The notes under the pieces were generated by a model that did no database searches, was not told where the DNA came from, and saw nothing but the letters and a program-made list of their open reading frames with translations. Positions 8,331 to 16,878 of a DNA stretch of 64,000 bases are shown here, in pieces. The position numbers and the translations under genes were made by a program. The DNA lies in the NCBI GenBank assembly GCA_963739355.1, contig CAVUAD010000001.1, forward strand, positions 62,001 to 126,000. The letters run 5' to 3'. This DNA comes from JAWVFM01 sp963739355 (lineage in GTDB: Bacteria; Actinomycetota; Thermoleophilia; Solirubrobacterales; 70-9). Within the stretch, counting starts at the first letter, position 1; every line of letters begins with the position of its first letter.

Positions 8331-8353
8331 TCCGGGCACGACGGCCCCGGCGC

Positions 8354-10339
8354 CTACTCCTCGTCGCCGCGCTCGGCGATCTTGCCCTCGAGCTTGCCCA
8401 TCACCGCCGGGTCGGCGAGGGTGGTCACGTCGCCGAGCTCGCGCCCCTCGGCGATGTCGCGGAGCAGGCGACGCATGATCTTGCCGGAGCGCGTCTTCGG
8501 CAGCTCGTTCGCCCAGATCATCCGCTTCGGGCGCGCGAACTTGCCGATCTTCACCGCGACGTGCTCGCGGATCTCGCCCTCCAGCTCGTCTGAGCCTTCG
8601 AGGTTGCCCTCGAGGGTCACGAACGCGCAGACGGCCTGACCGGTGTCCTCGTCGGTCTGGCCGATCACCGCGGACTCCGCGACCTTCGGGTGCGAGACCA
8701 CCGCCGACTCGATCTCCGCGGTCGACATCCGGTGGCCGGAGACGTTCAGGACGTCGTCGACGCGCCCGATCACCCAGAAGTAGCCGTCGGAGTCCTGACG
8801 GGAGGCGTCCCCCACCAGGTACGTCTCCTTGCCGAACTTCTCGAAGTACGTCTCGATGTACCGGTCGTCGTCGCGGTAGAGCGTCCGCAACATCCCGGGC
8901 CACGGCTGCCGCAGCGTCAGCAGGCCCTGGGTGTCCCGATCCGCCTCCTTGCCGTCCTCGTCGACGACGGCCGCGGCGAAGCCGGGCAGCGGCTTGCCGG
9001 CCGAGCCGGGCTTCATCGGCTGGTAGCCCGGCAGCGTCGTGATCATGATGCCGCCGGTCTCCGTCTGCCACCACGTGTCGACGATCGGGCAGCGCTCCCC
9101 GCCAATCACCTTGTAGTACCAGACCCACGCCTTGGGGTTGATCGGCTCGCCGACGGTGCCGAGGATCCGCAGCGTCGACAGGTCGTGCTTGCGCGCGTGG
9201 TCGGCGCCCCACTTGATGTGCGTGCGGATCGCGGTCGGCGCGCAGTACAGGATCGTGACGCCGTAGGTCTCGACCAGCTCCCACCAGATGTCCTTGTCGG
9301 GATAGTCCGGCGCGCCCTCGTACATCACCGACTCCGCGCCGTTCAGGAGCGGCCCATAGACGATGTAGCTGTGGCCGGTGACCCAGCCGACGTCGGCCGC
9401 GCACCAGTACACCGAGTCGTCCTGGAGGTCGAAGACGTACCTGTGCGTCCAGGCAACCTGGGTCAGGTAGCCGCCCGTGGTGTGCAGGATCCCCTTCGGC
9501 TTCGCCGTCGACCCGGACGAGTACAGGATGTAGAGCGGGTGCTCGGCGTCGAGCGGCTCCGGCGCGCACTCGTCGTCGGCCGCCTCCAGGATCTCGTCGT
9601 AGAAGACGTCGCGGCCCTCGGTCATCGGGCACTCGCCCCCGGTGTGGCGCACCACGACGATGGTCTCGAGCGAGTCCAGATCGCCCATCTCCGCGTCGAC
9701 CGCCGACTTCACCGGCGCCGTGTTCCCCTTGCGGCGCGCCTCGTCGGCGGTGATCAGCGCCTTTGCGTCGGAGAACTCCATGCGCTCCTTCACGGACTCC
9801 GCAGAGAAGCCGCCGAAGACGACGTTGTGCGGAGCGCCGATGCGCGCGCAGGCGAGCATCGAGACCACTACCTCGGGGATCATCGGCAGGTAGATCCCGA
9901 CGACGTCGCCCTTGCCGACGCCCCGATCCTTCAGCGCGTTGGCAAGGCGCTGCACGTCGCGGTGGAGCGCGGCGTACGTGACGTCGCGCTGCTCACCCTG
10001 CTCCCCGTGCCAGTGGAGGGCCACCCGGTCGCCGTTGCCGGCCTCGACATGGCGGTCCAGGCAGTTGTAGGAGGCGTTGATGCGCCCGTCGGCGAACCAC
10101 TTGTAGAACGGCGGGTTGGAGTCGTCGAGGGCCTCGCTGGGCTCGGTCTCCCAGTCGAGCAGCTCCTTGGCCTGGCCGAGCCAGAAACCCTGCGGGTCCT
10201 TCTCGGCCTCCTCGTGGACCGAGCCGTCCGTGATGTGGGCCTTGGCGACGAACTCCTCAGGGGGGTCGAAGCTCTCGACCTCCAGGAGCTCACCGAGCTC
10301 GCGTCCGAGGTCGCCGCCGGCGGGCGCTTCGGTTGTCAT
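8354..10339 (-). CDS. acs: Acetyl-CoA synthetase (AMP-forming)
   Basis: A 661-residue enzyme, the usual length for Acs, activating acetate through acetyl-AMP to acetyl-CoA in the cytoplasm. Visible signatures are the adenylation P-loop YSSGSTAKPKG, the WWQTETGGIMITT motif that shapes the acetate pocket, the hinge segment GRVDDVLNVSGHRM, and the C-terminal PKTRSGKIMRR whose Lys is the conserved acetylation-regulated catalytic residue. The ATG at 10339 has a strong ribosome site (GAGAGGAGAG). It lies 82 nt downstream of a SatP-type acetate transporter, forming an acetate-uptake and activation pair, with its own promoter-like sequence in the gap. Confidence 0.96.
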   Translation of the reverse strand: MTTEAPAGGDLGRELGELLEVESFDPPEEFVAKAHITDGSVHEEAEKDPQGFWLGQAKELLDWETEPSEALDDSNPPFYKWFADGRINASYNCLDRHVEAGNGDRVALHWHGEQGEQRDVTYAALHRDVQRLANALKDRGVGKGDVVGIYLPMIPEVVVSMLACARIGAPHNVVFGGFSAESVKERMEFSDAKALITADEARRKGNTAPVKSAVDAEMGDLDSLETIVVVRHTGGECPMTEGRDVFYDEILEAADDECAPEPLDAEHPLYILYSSGSTAKPKGILHTTGGYLTQVAWTHRYVFDLQDDSVYWCAADVGWVTGHSYIVYGPLLNGAESVMYEGAPDYPDKDIWWELVETYGVTILYCAPTAIRTHIKWGADHARKHDLSTLRILGTVGEPINPKAWVWYYKVIGGERCPIVDTWWQTETGGIMITTLPGYQPMKPGSAGKPLPGFAAAVVDEDGKEADRDTQGLLTLRQPWPGMLRTLYRDDDRYIETYFEKFGKETYLVGDASRQDSDGYFWVIGRVDDVLNVSGHRMSTAEIESAVVSHPKVAESAVIGQTDEDTGQAVCAFVTLEGNLEGSDELEGEIREHVAVKIGKFARPKRMIWANELPKTRSGKIMRRLLRDIAEGRELGDVTTLADPAVMGKLEGKIAERGDEE

Positions 10340-10406
10340 CGCTCTCCTCTCTTGCTGGTCGTCCCTTGCCTTCTCAGTCCCTTGGTTCTGCTGGTTTCCT
10401 GATTCG

Positions 10407-10412
10407 ATCCTA
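10407..10412 (-). promoter_or_regulatory. Candidate -10 element of acs
   Basis: TAGGAT on the minus strand in the satP-acs gap, about 65 nt before the acs ATG. It would give a leadered mRNA, in keeping with the good ribosome site of acs. No clear -35 sequence is seen. Confidence 0.35.
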
Positions 10413-10421
10413 CGCCGGGGC

Positions 10422-11054
10422 CTACTTGAGCGGCTTGACCGGCAGGACCGTGCGGCCGAACGTGGAGTTCGTCACCGCGGCGAACGACGCGTACCACGCG
10501 GCGATTGCCGTCAGGAGCCCTATGTATCCGCCCCAGTGGATGATCGTCTCGTTGGCCCCGGAGTTGCCGATGCCCAGGAGGACGAACGTAACTGCCAGCA
10601 GGAAGAACACCAGTGCGACAGCGCCGGTGGTCCGGAGGGACGCCACGAACATGTACGTCGTGAAGATCGCCCACGCCCACAGATACAGCCCGACCGCGTG
10701 CCCGGCGGTTGTGGCGTCGGGGAACTGACCGACGTTGAACGTCACCAGGACGAAATACGAGATCCAGAATCCTCCGAACGAGCTGAACGCCACGGCTCCG
10801 AAGGTATTGCCGGTGCGGAATTCCCACATCCCGGCCAGCAGCTGCGCGATGCCTCCGTACGCCAGCGCGAGGCCCAAGACAACGGGCTCGCCGGCGCTGC
10901 TGACGAAGTTCGCGTTGAACATGCTGAGGACGAACGTGGTCATCGCGAATCCGGCGAGCCCAAGCGGGCCCGGATCCGCAGGCGTCCAGCCGCCGCTCGC
11001 GCGGGCGGTTTCGCCGCCGCTCGGCTCACGTCGCGGCGCGGTACCAGCTTCCAT
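10422..11054 (-). CDS. satP: Acetate/succinate transporter, GPR1/FUN34/YaaH family
   Basis: A 210-residue protein with six membrane helices. The sequence PGPLGLAGFAMTTFVLSMFN is the family's first-helix signature (usually NPAPLGL), and WEFRTGNTFGAVAFSSFG corresponds to the conserved FRxGNTF loop. Homologues import acetate and succinate with protons. The start at 11054 has an excellent AAGGAGGAG ribosome site; the longer open frame upstream lacks one. It precedes acs on the same strand, so acetate uptake and activation are linked. Confidence 0.9.
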   Translation of the reverse strand: MEAGTAPRREPSGGETARASGGWTPADPGPLGLAGFAMTTFVLSMFNANFVSSAGEPVVLGLALAYGGIAQLLAGMWEFRTGNTFGAVAFSSFGGFWISYFVLVTFNVGQFPDATTAGHAVGLYLWAWAIFTTYMFVASLRTTGAVALVFFLLAVTFVLLGIGNSGANETIIHWGGYIGLLTAIAAWYASFAAVTNSTFGRTVLPVKPLK

Positions 11055-11084
11055 ATCACTCCTCCTTCCCCGCCCCTGCGGCGG

Positions 11085-11096
11085 GTTTGCACAAAC
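11085..11096. promoter_or_regulatory. Palindrome in the satP leader
   Basis: GTTTG-CA-CAAAC, an inverted repeat of 5+5 bp, 31 nt before the satP start. The size and symmetry fit an operator for a dimeric regulator; the regulator is unknown. Confidence 0.35.
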
Positions 11097-11135
11097 TTCA
11101 AAGGAGGGGTTCCCGGCCAACCCTTGTGTGAAACA

Positions 11136-11151
11136 GCGCGGGCCCCCGCGC
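11136..11151 (-). terminator. Possible terminator after the small secreted-protein gene
   Basis: A 6-bp GC stem (GCGCGG/CCGCGC, loop GCCC) lies downstream of the gene at 11196-11594 and is followed on the minus strand by TGTTTCACAC. The T-run is weak, so termination is only possible. Confidence 0.3.
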
Positions 11152-11195
11152 ACGTGGCGCCAGGGGCCCTGCTCAGAGGTTCACTTCGGGATGGG

Positions 11196-11594
11196 CTAGG
11201 GCGCTGCCTGGACCGTCACGGTCTTCGAGTGACCGGCGTCGCAGACCTTCTTCGCGCTCAGCCTCAGCTTCTTCGCCTTGACCTTGTACTTGCCCGGATC
11301 GAGCGGCTGGGGGTCCTGACTCGAGCCGTGAACGATCCCGTACTTGCCCTTCGCGTTGGTGTTCTGGTGGTACACGTCGGTGCCGTTGACGTAGAGATCG
11401 ACCCTGCGACCCTGCGCGCAGTTGTCCTTCGAGGACGTCACGACTCCCGAGATGGTCCCCGCCTGCTGATCGGTCTTGATCGAGATGTTCGTGGCGAAGT
11501 GCTTGACCTTGCTGCTTCCCGCGAGCGCCGGCGCCACGACGGCGATCGCTGCAAGGGCGGCGAGCACCGCGATGGTGATGAGCCTTCCCCTCAT
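11196..11594 (-). CDS. Small secreted Ig-like protein (NISI family, copy 2)
   Basis: 132 residues with a signal peptide (MRGRLITIAVLAALAAIAVV, cleavage likely after ALAG). The mature protein shares its plan with the product of 7940-8317: NISIK, then GVVTSSKDNC, a DLYV strand, NAKGKYGI, DPGKYKVKA, and a late Cys before a TVTV strand. It is very Lys-rich and probably a single beta-sandwich with one disulfide. The ATG has a strong GGAGGAGGA ribosome site, unlike its leaderless paralogue. No function is known to me. Confidence 0.7.
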   Translation of the reverse strand: MRGRLITIAVLAALAAIAVVAPALAGSSKVKHFATNISIKTDQQAGTISGVVTSSKDNCAQGRRVDLYVNGTDVYHQNTNAKGKYGIVHGSSQDPQPLDPGKYKVKAKKLRLSAKKVCDAGHSKTVTVQAAP

Positions 11595-11706
11595 TGGGAG
11601 TCCTCCTCCTCCGTAAGGTTGCTACGAGTGCCGTTCCAGGGTAGCCCCTTCGCCCTGGTCCCGAAGATCGGCCGGGCGGGAGGCTCGGTCGGTCGGCCAG
11701 GTCGTG

Positions 11707-11712
11707 TTGAAT
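11707..11712 (+). promoter_or_regulatory. -10-like element of purM (leaderless)
   Basis: TTGAAT, 7 nt before the ATG at 11720. It departs from TANNNT at one position but has exactly the spacing found before other leaderless genes here. Confidence 0.35.
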
Positions 11713-11719
11713 CAGGGCG

Positions 11720-12736
11720 ATGAGCGCGAGCGAGCCCACCGGCGCCTACGCGCGCAGCGGCGTCGACCAGAGCGGCGGTGACCGGGCCGTCGATGCCCTC
11801 GTCGCCGCCCTGAAGGGCGCGTCCCTCGACCGCCCGTCGGCGCAGGTTCCCCTGCCAGGCCACTACGCCAGCGTCATCAGGCTCGACGAGCGGACGGGGC
11901 TCGCGATGTCCACCGACACCGTCGGCACGAAGATGGTGATCGCGGAGCGCCTCGGGCGCTACGACACGATCGGCATCGACTGCGTGGCGATGAACGCCAA
12001 CGACGTGGTCTGCGTCGGGGCGGAGCCGACGGCGATGCTCGACTTCGTCCTCTGCGCCGAGGCCGATCCCGACGTGTTCGCCGCGCTCGGCGAGGGGCTG
12101 GCGCGCGGCGCCGAGCTCGCCAACCTCGAGATCACCGGCGGCGAGGTCGCCCAGGTCGGTGACATCGTCGCGGGCCACGAGCTGGGCGGCACCTGCGTCG
12201 GGACCGTTGCGCTCGACTCGATCGTGACCGGCGCGCGGATCGAGCCCGGCGACCTCGTCGTCGGCCTGCCCTCCTCCGGGCTTCACTCGAACGGCTACAC
12301 CCTGGCGCGGAGCGCGCTTGCCGACGTCCCCATGGACGACACGCGGCTCGGCCGCCCGCTCGGCGACGTCCTCCTCGAGCCCACCGAGATGTACGTTCGC
12401 GCCGCCCTCGCGGTGCTGCGCTCGAGCGCCGACGTTCGCGGCCTGGCACACATCACGGGCGGCGGCTTCGACAACCTGCTGCGCCTCGGCGACCACGTCG
12501 GCTTCGAGATCGACGACCCGCTTCCGGTGCCGCCGGTGTTCGGCCTGATCGCGCAGCTCGGCGACGTGAGCGAGGAGGAGATGTACGAGGTGTTCAACAT
12601 GGGGTGCGGATTCTGCTGCGTGGTGGCCGCGGCGGACGAGGAAGAGGCGCTCGCGGTCCTGCGCGAGCACTACCCGGACGCGAAGCGGATCGGGCGGGCG
12701 GTGGATCCGCCGGCACTGGTCAGGAGGATCGGATGA
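11720..12736 (+). CDS. purM: Phosphoribosylformylglycinamidine cyclo-ligase (AIR synthase)
   Basis: A 338-residue enzyme, normal length for PurM, closing the imidazole ring in purine synthesis with ATP. The N-terminus has the YARSGVD signature, followed by DTVGTKM (ATP and substrate binding), NANDVVCVGAEP, GLHSNGYTLAR and the late HITGGGFDNLLR motif, all in the expected order. It overlaps the DJ-1-family gene by 4 nt (ATGA). No other purine gene is in the window, so purM stands apart from its pathway here. Confidence 0.95.
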   Translation: MSASEPTGAYARSGVDQSGGDRAVDALVAALKGASLDRPSAQVPLPGHYASVIRLDERTGLAMSTDTVGTKMVIAERLGRYDTIGIDCVAMNANDVVCVGAEPTAMLDFVLCAEADPDVFAALGEGLARGAELANLEITGGEVAQVGDIVAGHELGGTCVGTVALDSIVTGARIEPGDLVVGLPSSGLHSNGYTLARSALADVPMDDTRLGRPLGDVLLEPTEMYVRAALAVLRSSADVRGLAHITGGGFDNLLRLGDHVGFEIDDPLPVPPVFGLIAQLGDVSEEEMYEVFNMGCGFCCVVAAADEEEALAVLREHYPDAKRIGRAVDPPALVRRIG

Positions 12737-13353
12737 AGATCGCCGTTCTCATATTCGACAAGATCACGGCCCTCGACGCGATGGGTCCCTACGAGGTCCT
12801 CTCCCGGCTGCCCGGCTCCGAGCTCTCGTTCGTGTCCACGACGAAGGGCGAGAAGCGCACCGACACCGGGCGGCTCGGGATCACGGCCGACTTCGAGCTC
12901 TACGAGGTCGCGGCGCCCGACGTCGTCCTGATCCCGGGCGGCGAGGGCAGCCGGCCGCTCCTGAAGGACGACGAGGTGCTCGAGTGGCTGCGCGAGGCCG
13001 ACCGCACGAGCACCTGGACGACGTCGGTCTGCACGGGCGCGCTCGTGCTCGGCGCCGCCGGGCTGCTCCACGGCAAGCGGGCGACCACGCACTGGGCCTT
13101 CCTGGAGCGGCTCTCCGAGTACGGCGCCACCCCGGTTGCCGAGCGGGTGGTCGAGGACGACAAGGTGATGACCGCGGCGGGCGTCTCCGCCGGCATCGAC
13201 ATGGCGCTGACGCTGGCGGCGCGGATCGCGGGCGAGGACGTGGCGAAGGCCATCCAGCTCGGCATCGAGTACGACCCCGCGCCCCCGTTCGACAGCGGCT
13301 CGCCGGCGAAGGCGGCCCCCGAGCTCGTCGAGCTTGCGCGGCGGTACAGCTGA
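12733..13353 (+). CDS. DJ-1/PfpI (ThiJ) family protein
   Basis: A 206-residue glutamine-amidotransferase-like protein. The nucleophile elbow SVCTGALVLGAAGLL with the catalytic Cys (about residue 97) and the following GKRATTHW are typical of the isonitrile-hydratase and AraC-N-terminal branch of the family, rather than of PfpI proteases. PGGEGSRPLL earlier carries the conserved Gly-Gly-Glu. No DNA-binding domain is attached. The ATG overlaps the purM stop. The substrate is unknown; a stress-related or isonitrile-hydratase-like activity is possible. Confidence 0.85.
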   Translation: MKIAVLIFDKITALDAMGPYEVLSRLPGSELSFVSTTKGEKRTDTGRLGITADFELYEVAAPDVVLIPGGEGSRPLLKDDEVLEWLREADRTSTWTTSVCTGALVLGAAGLLHGKRATTHWAFLERLSEYGATPVAERVVEDDKVMTAAGVSAGIDMALTLAARIAGEDVAKAIQLGIEYDPAPPFDSGSPAKAAPELVELARRYS

Positions 13354-13437
13354 TCGCCCCGCGCCGCGCGTGCAGCGTCGCTCCCAATCCGGACCCGCGG
13401 GCAGAGTTGGGCGGTTGTTGTCGAAAATAGGGGTCCG

Positions 13438-14988
13438 ATGTCAGAGGACGTGAGATCTCCACTCAGTCAGTCGCTGCTCGGCACCGTGCTGTCGGGCCGC
13501 TACCGCCTCGAGTCGAAGCTCGGCAGCGGCGGGATGTCAACCGTCTACCTCGCCCGCGACGAGACCCTCGAGCGGCTGGTCGCGGTGAAGCTCCTGCACC
13601 GCGAGATCTCCGACCAGCCGGACCAACTCGAGCGGTTCCGGCGCGAGGCGCGGTCCGTCGCCCAGGTCTCCCACCCCAACGTCGTCGCCGTGATCGACGC
13701 GGGCGAGGACAGCGGCTATCCCTACATCGTCTTCGAGTACGTCTCGGGCGAGACCCTGAAGCAGCGCATCGACCGCATGGGGCGCCTGCCGCTCGACGAG
13801 GCCGCGGCCTACGCCATCGAGATCGGCCGCGGCCTCTCGGCCGCCCACGCCCGCAAGCTGGTGCATCGCGACGTCAAGCCGCAGAACGTCCTGATCGATC
13901 CCGAGGGCCGGGCGAAGGTCACCGACTTCGGCATCGCGCGCTCCCTGGAGTCGGACGGGCTGACGAAAACCGGCCGGGTCCTCGGCACCACCGACTACGT
14001 GTCGCCGGAGCAGGCCATGGGCCAGGACGTCGACTCCCGCTCGGACATCTACTCGCTTGGCGTCCTGCTCTACGAGATGCTGACCGGCAAACCCCCGTTC
14101 GAGGCCGACTCACTCGTCGGGGTGGCGATGAAGCACGTCAACGAGCCGATGCCCGACCTCCAGGAGCGCCGGCCCGACGCCTCCTCGGCGCTCGCGGCGG
14201 TGATCGAGCGCTCGACGTTGAAGGACCCGAAGAAGCGCTACCCGGACATGGGCGCGATGCTTGCCGAGCTCGAGGGCGCGCTCGAGGTCGAGATCGCCCG
14301 CTCCGGCAGCTCGACCAGCGAGGCGACGAGCGTGCTCGACACGGTCTCCAACCGCAAGCGCCTGCTGCCAAGCCGCAAGGCGTCGCTGGCCGGGATCGCC
14401 CTGGTCCTGGGCGCGACGGCGCTCGCGCTCCTGATCGCGGGGATCTCCAGCGGCGGGCACTCGAGCTCGACATCGACGTCGACGGGAGGTGGCGTGGCGA
14501 GCGGAGAGGAGATCCCGCTGCAGGCCGCAACCGCATTCGACCCCGTCGGCGGCGACGGCGAGAACGACCAGCTAGCCAGGGATGCAATCGACGGGAGCAA
14601 CTCGACCGCCTGGCCGACCTCCACGTACACCGCGTCGCCGACCCTGACCGAGGACGGCAAGTCCGGTGTGGGGATCATCGTCGACGCGGGCAAGCCGGTT
14701 GACGCCCGCTCGATGCAGATCACCACAAAGGGCGGCGGCTGGAACGCGCAGATCTACGCGTCCACGAGCTCGGCGCCGCCGCAATCGACCCCGCCCTCGG
14801 GCTGGGGCCCGCCCATCGGCATGGTGAGCGGCGCCGACACGTCCCAGACGGTCCAGCTCACGGACACGAGCCCGGCGCAATTCTTCCTGCTCTGGTTCAC
14901 GAAGCTCGACCCGGAGCAGGCCACCTCTCCGGAGGGCGATATCACGGGCTACAACGTCCAGGTCGAGGACATCAAGCTCTCGAGCTGA
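13438..14988 (+). CDS. Membrane Ser/Thr protein kinase with discoidin-like sensor domain
   Basis: 516 residues. The kinase domain (about 20-285) has the Gly-rich loop GSGGMSTVYLARD, VAVKLL (catalytic Lys), HRDVKPQNVLID, DFGIARS and the GTTDYVSPEQ activation segment. One membrane helix follows (about 315-338), then a Ser/Thr linker and an outer domain of about 160 residues. That domain opens LARDAIDGSNSTAWPT, as F5/8-type-C (discoidin) modules do, and ends in a PAQFFLLWFTKL/VQVEDIKL strand pair. Such modules bind carbohydrates or lipids, so this kinase probably senses an envelope or external glycan. It is separate from the PASTA kinase of the neighbouring operon. Confidence 0.9.
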   Translation: MSEDVRSPLSQSLLGTVLSGRYRLESKLGSGGMSTVYLARDETLERLVAVKLLHREISDQPDQLERFRREARSVAQVSHPNVVAVIDAGEDSGYPYIVFEYVSGETLKQRIDRMGRLPLDEAAAYAIEIGRGLSAAHARKLVHRDVKPQNVLIDPEGRAKVTDFGIARSLESDGLTKTGRVLGTTDYVSPEQAMGQDVDSRSDIYSLGVLLYEMLTGKPPFEADSLVGVAMKHVNEPMPDLQERRPDASSALAAVIERSTLKDPKKRYPDMGAMLAELEGALEVEIARSGSSTSEATSVLDTVSNRKRLLPSRKASLAGIALVLGATALALLIAGISSGGHSSSTSTSTGGGVASGEEIPLQAATAFDPVGGDGENDQLARDAIDGSNSTAWPTSTYTASPTLTEDGKSGVGIIVDAGKPVDARSMQITTKGGGWNAQIYASTSSAPPQSTPPSGWGPPIGMVSGADTSQTVQLTDTSPAQFFLLWFTKLDPEQATSPEGDITGYNVQVEDIKLSS

Positions 14989-14995
14989 GGCTCGC

Positions 14996-15910
14996 TTACG
15001 CCGCGTAACCCAGCGCCTCCAGCTCGTCCCCCAGCTCGCGCGCGAACCGGCGCGCCAGCCCGGGGTCCAGCTCCTCCCGCCAGCGCCCAACCGACGCCTC
15101 CACCGACGCGGCGCTGACATGGTGGTCGCGGAGCTCGGGGTCGCTCGCGGCTTCCTGATCGATCCGAACGGACAGCAGCGCCTCGAGACGGCGCGCCTGC
15201 GAGGGCAGGTCGGCGACCATGTCCTCGTAGCGGAACACGGGGCGGCTCGCGTCGTCGGGAAGGCCCGCCACCCAGCGCATCCGCTCGCGCTGGGTCGCGA
15301 AGAAGCGCGCCATCAGCTCTTCCTCGCTTTCCCCGGGCGCCGGGACCGCGCCCACGAACCTGCCCGCTCCCTCGCGCCGGCGCTTGGCGTCGAAAGCCTG
15401 GACCGAGACGAAGACGTCGCGGGGGTCCCGCAACAGGACGATCACGGTTGCCAGCGGCAGCGGCTTGAGGTCGACGAGCCACGTCTCCTGGTGCTTCTCG
15501 GCGTAGTAGCGCACGTCCGCGCCGGGGTCGCCGTGCTCGGCCCGGGCCTCCGCCGCCGCTCGGCGGGAGAACTCCCGCCACACGTCCTCGAAAGCAAGCC
15601 GCGACATCTCCGGCCAGGCGTCGCGGGCGCGGAGCAGGCTCGAGTGCCACGGCGGCGGGCCGATGAGGGGCTTGCCCGCGTCCCACTTCAGCGAGCTGAG
15701 GTCGACCGGGCCCCAGAAGTCGCTGCGGTCGGTTCGCTCGAGCATCCGGGCCCAGCGCCAGAGGTACGCGAAGTACCGCCGCTCCCAGGGATACGGCCCG
15801 GGCACCGCGATCTGCGGCGAGCTCCGCAGGAGCCGCATCATCAGCGTGCTCCCGTCGCGGCCGGAGCTCTCGACGAGGATGGGCTGAAGCGAGGCGGTGT
15901 CAGGCACCAC
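14996..15910 (-). CDS. Sulfotransferase-family protein
   Basis: A 304-residue protein. ESSGRDGSTLMMRLLRSSP near the N-terminus matches the 5-prime-phosphosulfate loop of PAPS-dependent sulfotransferases, and VIVLLRDPRDVFVSVQAF matches the 3-prime-phosphate motif (RDPRDxxxS). The start is GTG 15910, sharing one base with the ddl stop (TAGTG); the long open frame further upstream is ddl read out of frame. It is the last gene of the PASTA-kinase operon, which suggests sulfation of an envelope component. The acceptor is not evident. Confidence 0.8.
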   Translation of the reverse strand: MVPDTASLQPILVESSGRDGSTLMMRLLRSSPQIAVPGPYPWERRYFAYLWRWARMLERTDRSDFWGPVDLSSLKWDAGKPLIGPPPWHSSLLRARDAWPEMSRLAFEDVWREFSRRAAAEARAEHGDPGADVRYYAEKHQETWLVDLKPLPLATVIVLLRDPRDVFVSVQAFDAKRRREGAGRFVGAVPAPGESEEELMARFFATQRERMRWVAGLPDDASRPVFRYEDMVADLPSQARRLEALLSVRIDQEAASDPELRDHHVSAASVEASVGRWREELDPGLARRFARELGDELEALGYAA

Positions 15911-16878
15911 TAGAACTCGAACGAGCGCTCCCGCTCGTGGCGCTCGATTCCCAGGCGGACGAGCCGGTCGCACACCTCGAGGTAAGGGATGCCGCTCGCC
16001 TCGAAGAGCTTCGCGAACACGCTCGTCTCCGTGAAGCCGGGGATCGTGTTGAGCTCGTTTACGAGGGGCTCTCCGTGGTCGGGGACGAAGAAGTCGCAGC
16101 GCGCCAAGCCGCTTCCCCCGATCGCCTTGAAGACCCGTACCGCCAGCTCGCGGACCTTGGCGACCGCTTCGTCGCCGATCGGCGCCGGGACGACCAGGTC
16201 CATCCCGCCCTCTGAGTACTTCGCCTCGTAGTCGTACCAGTCGGCGTGCGCGACGATCTCGCCCGGCAGCGACGCCTCCGGGTCCTCGTTGCCCAGCACC
16301 GAGCACTCGACCTCCCGCCCAGACGAGTTGGCCTCAACGATCACCCGCGGGTCGTGGCGGCCGGCGAGGGCAACCGCCTCGTCGAGCTCGCGCTCCGGCC
16401 CCGAGACCTTGGAGATGCCGACGCTCGACCCAAGGCGTGACGGCTTCACCCACAGCGGGCGGCCCATCGCGCTCGCGTGCTCGCGCCAGCCGTCCTCGCC
16501 GACCTCGCAGAAGTCCACCTGCGGGATCCCGTGGAAGGCGAGCAGGCGCTTGAAGACCAGCTTGTCGATCGTCACCGCCGCCGCGAGCACCCCCGGGCCG
16601 ACGTAGGGGACGTCGAGGCACTCGAGGAGCCCCTGGACGGACCCGTCCTCGCCGAACGGACCGTGGAGCACCGGGAACGCGGCGTCGCAGCCGAGGAGGC
16701 CTCCCGCCGCGCGCAGCTCGACCTCCTCGCCGGCGTGAAGCCAGCGGCCGTCGCGCTCGATCAGCACCTCCACGACCTCATGGCCGGCCCCGCGCAGTCC
16801 CTGCGCGACCGAGTAGCCGGAGCGCAGCGACACCGGGTGCTCCGAGGAGCGTCCGCCGCTGATCACGGCGACGCGCAT
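15910..16878 (-). CDS. ddl: D-alanine--D-alanine ligase
   Basis: 322 residues, an ATP-grasp ligase making the D-Ala-D-Ala end of the peptidoglycan stem peptide. Visible landmarks are GGRSSEHPVSLRSG (first-substrate site), LHGPFGEDGSVQGLLE, VKPSRLGSSVGI (ATP loop), the YDYEAKY omega-loop segment and NELNTIPGFTETS (second-substrate and metal site). The ATG overlaps the pknB stop (TGATG), so it is translationally coupled to the PASTA kinase. A second, more divergent ligase lies at 46934-47875. Confidence 0.95.
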   Translation of the reverse strand: MRVAVISGGRSSEHPVSLRSGYSVAQGLRGAGHEVVEVLIERDGRWLHAGEEVELRAAGGLLGCDAAFPVLHGPFGEDGSVQGLLECLDVPYVGPGVLAAAVTIDKLVFKRLLAFHGIPQVDFCEVGEDGWREHASAMGRPLWVKPSRLGSSVGISKVSGPERELDEAVALAGRHDPRVIVEANSSGREVECSVLGNEDPEASLPGEIVAHADWYDYEAKYSEGGMDLVVPAPIGDEAVAKVRELAVRVFKAIGGSGLARCDFFVPDHGEPLVNELNTIPGFTETSVFAKLFEASGIPYLEVCDRLVRLGIERHERERSFEF

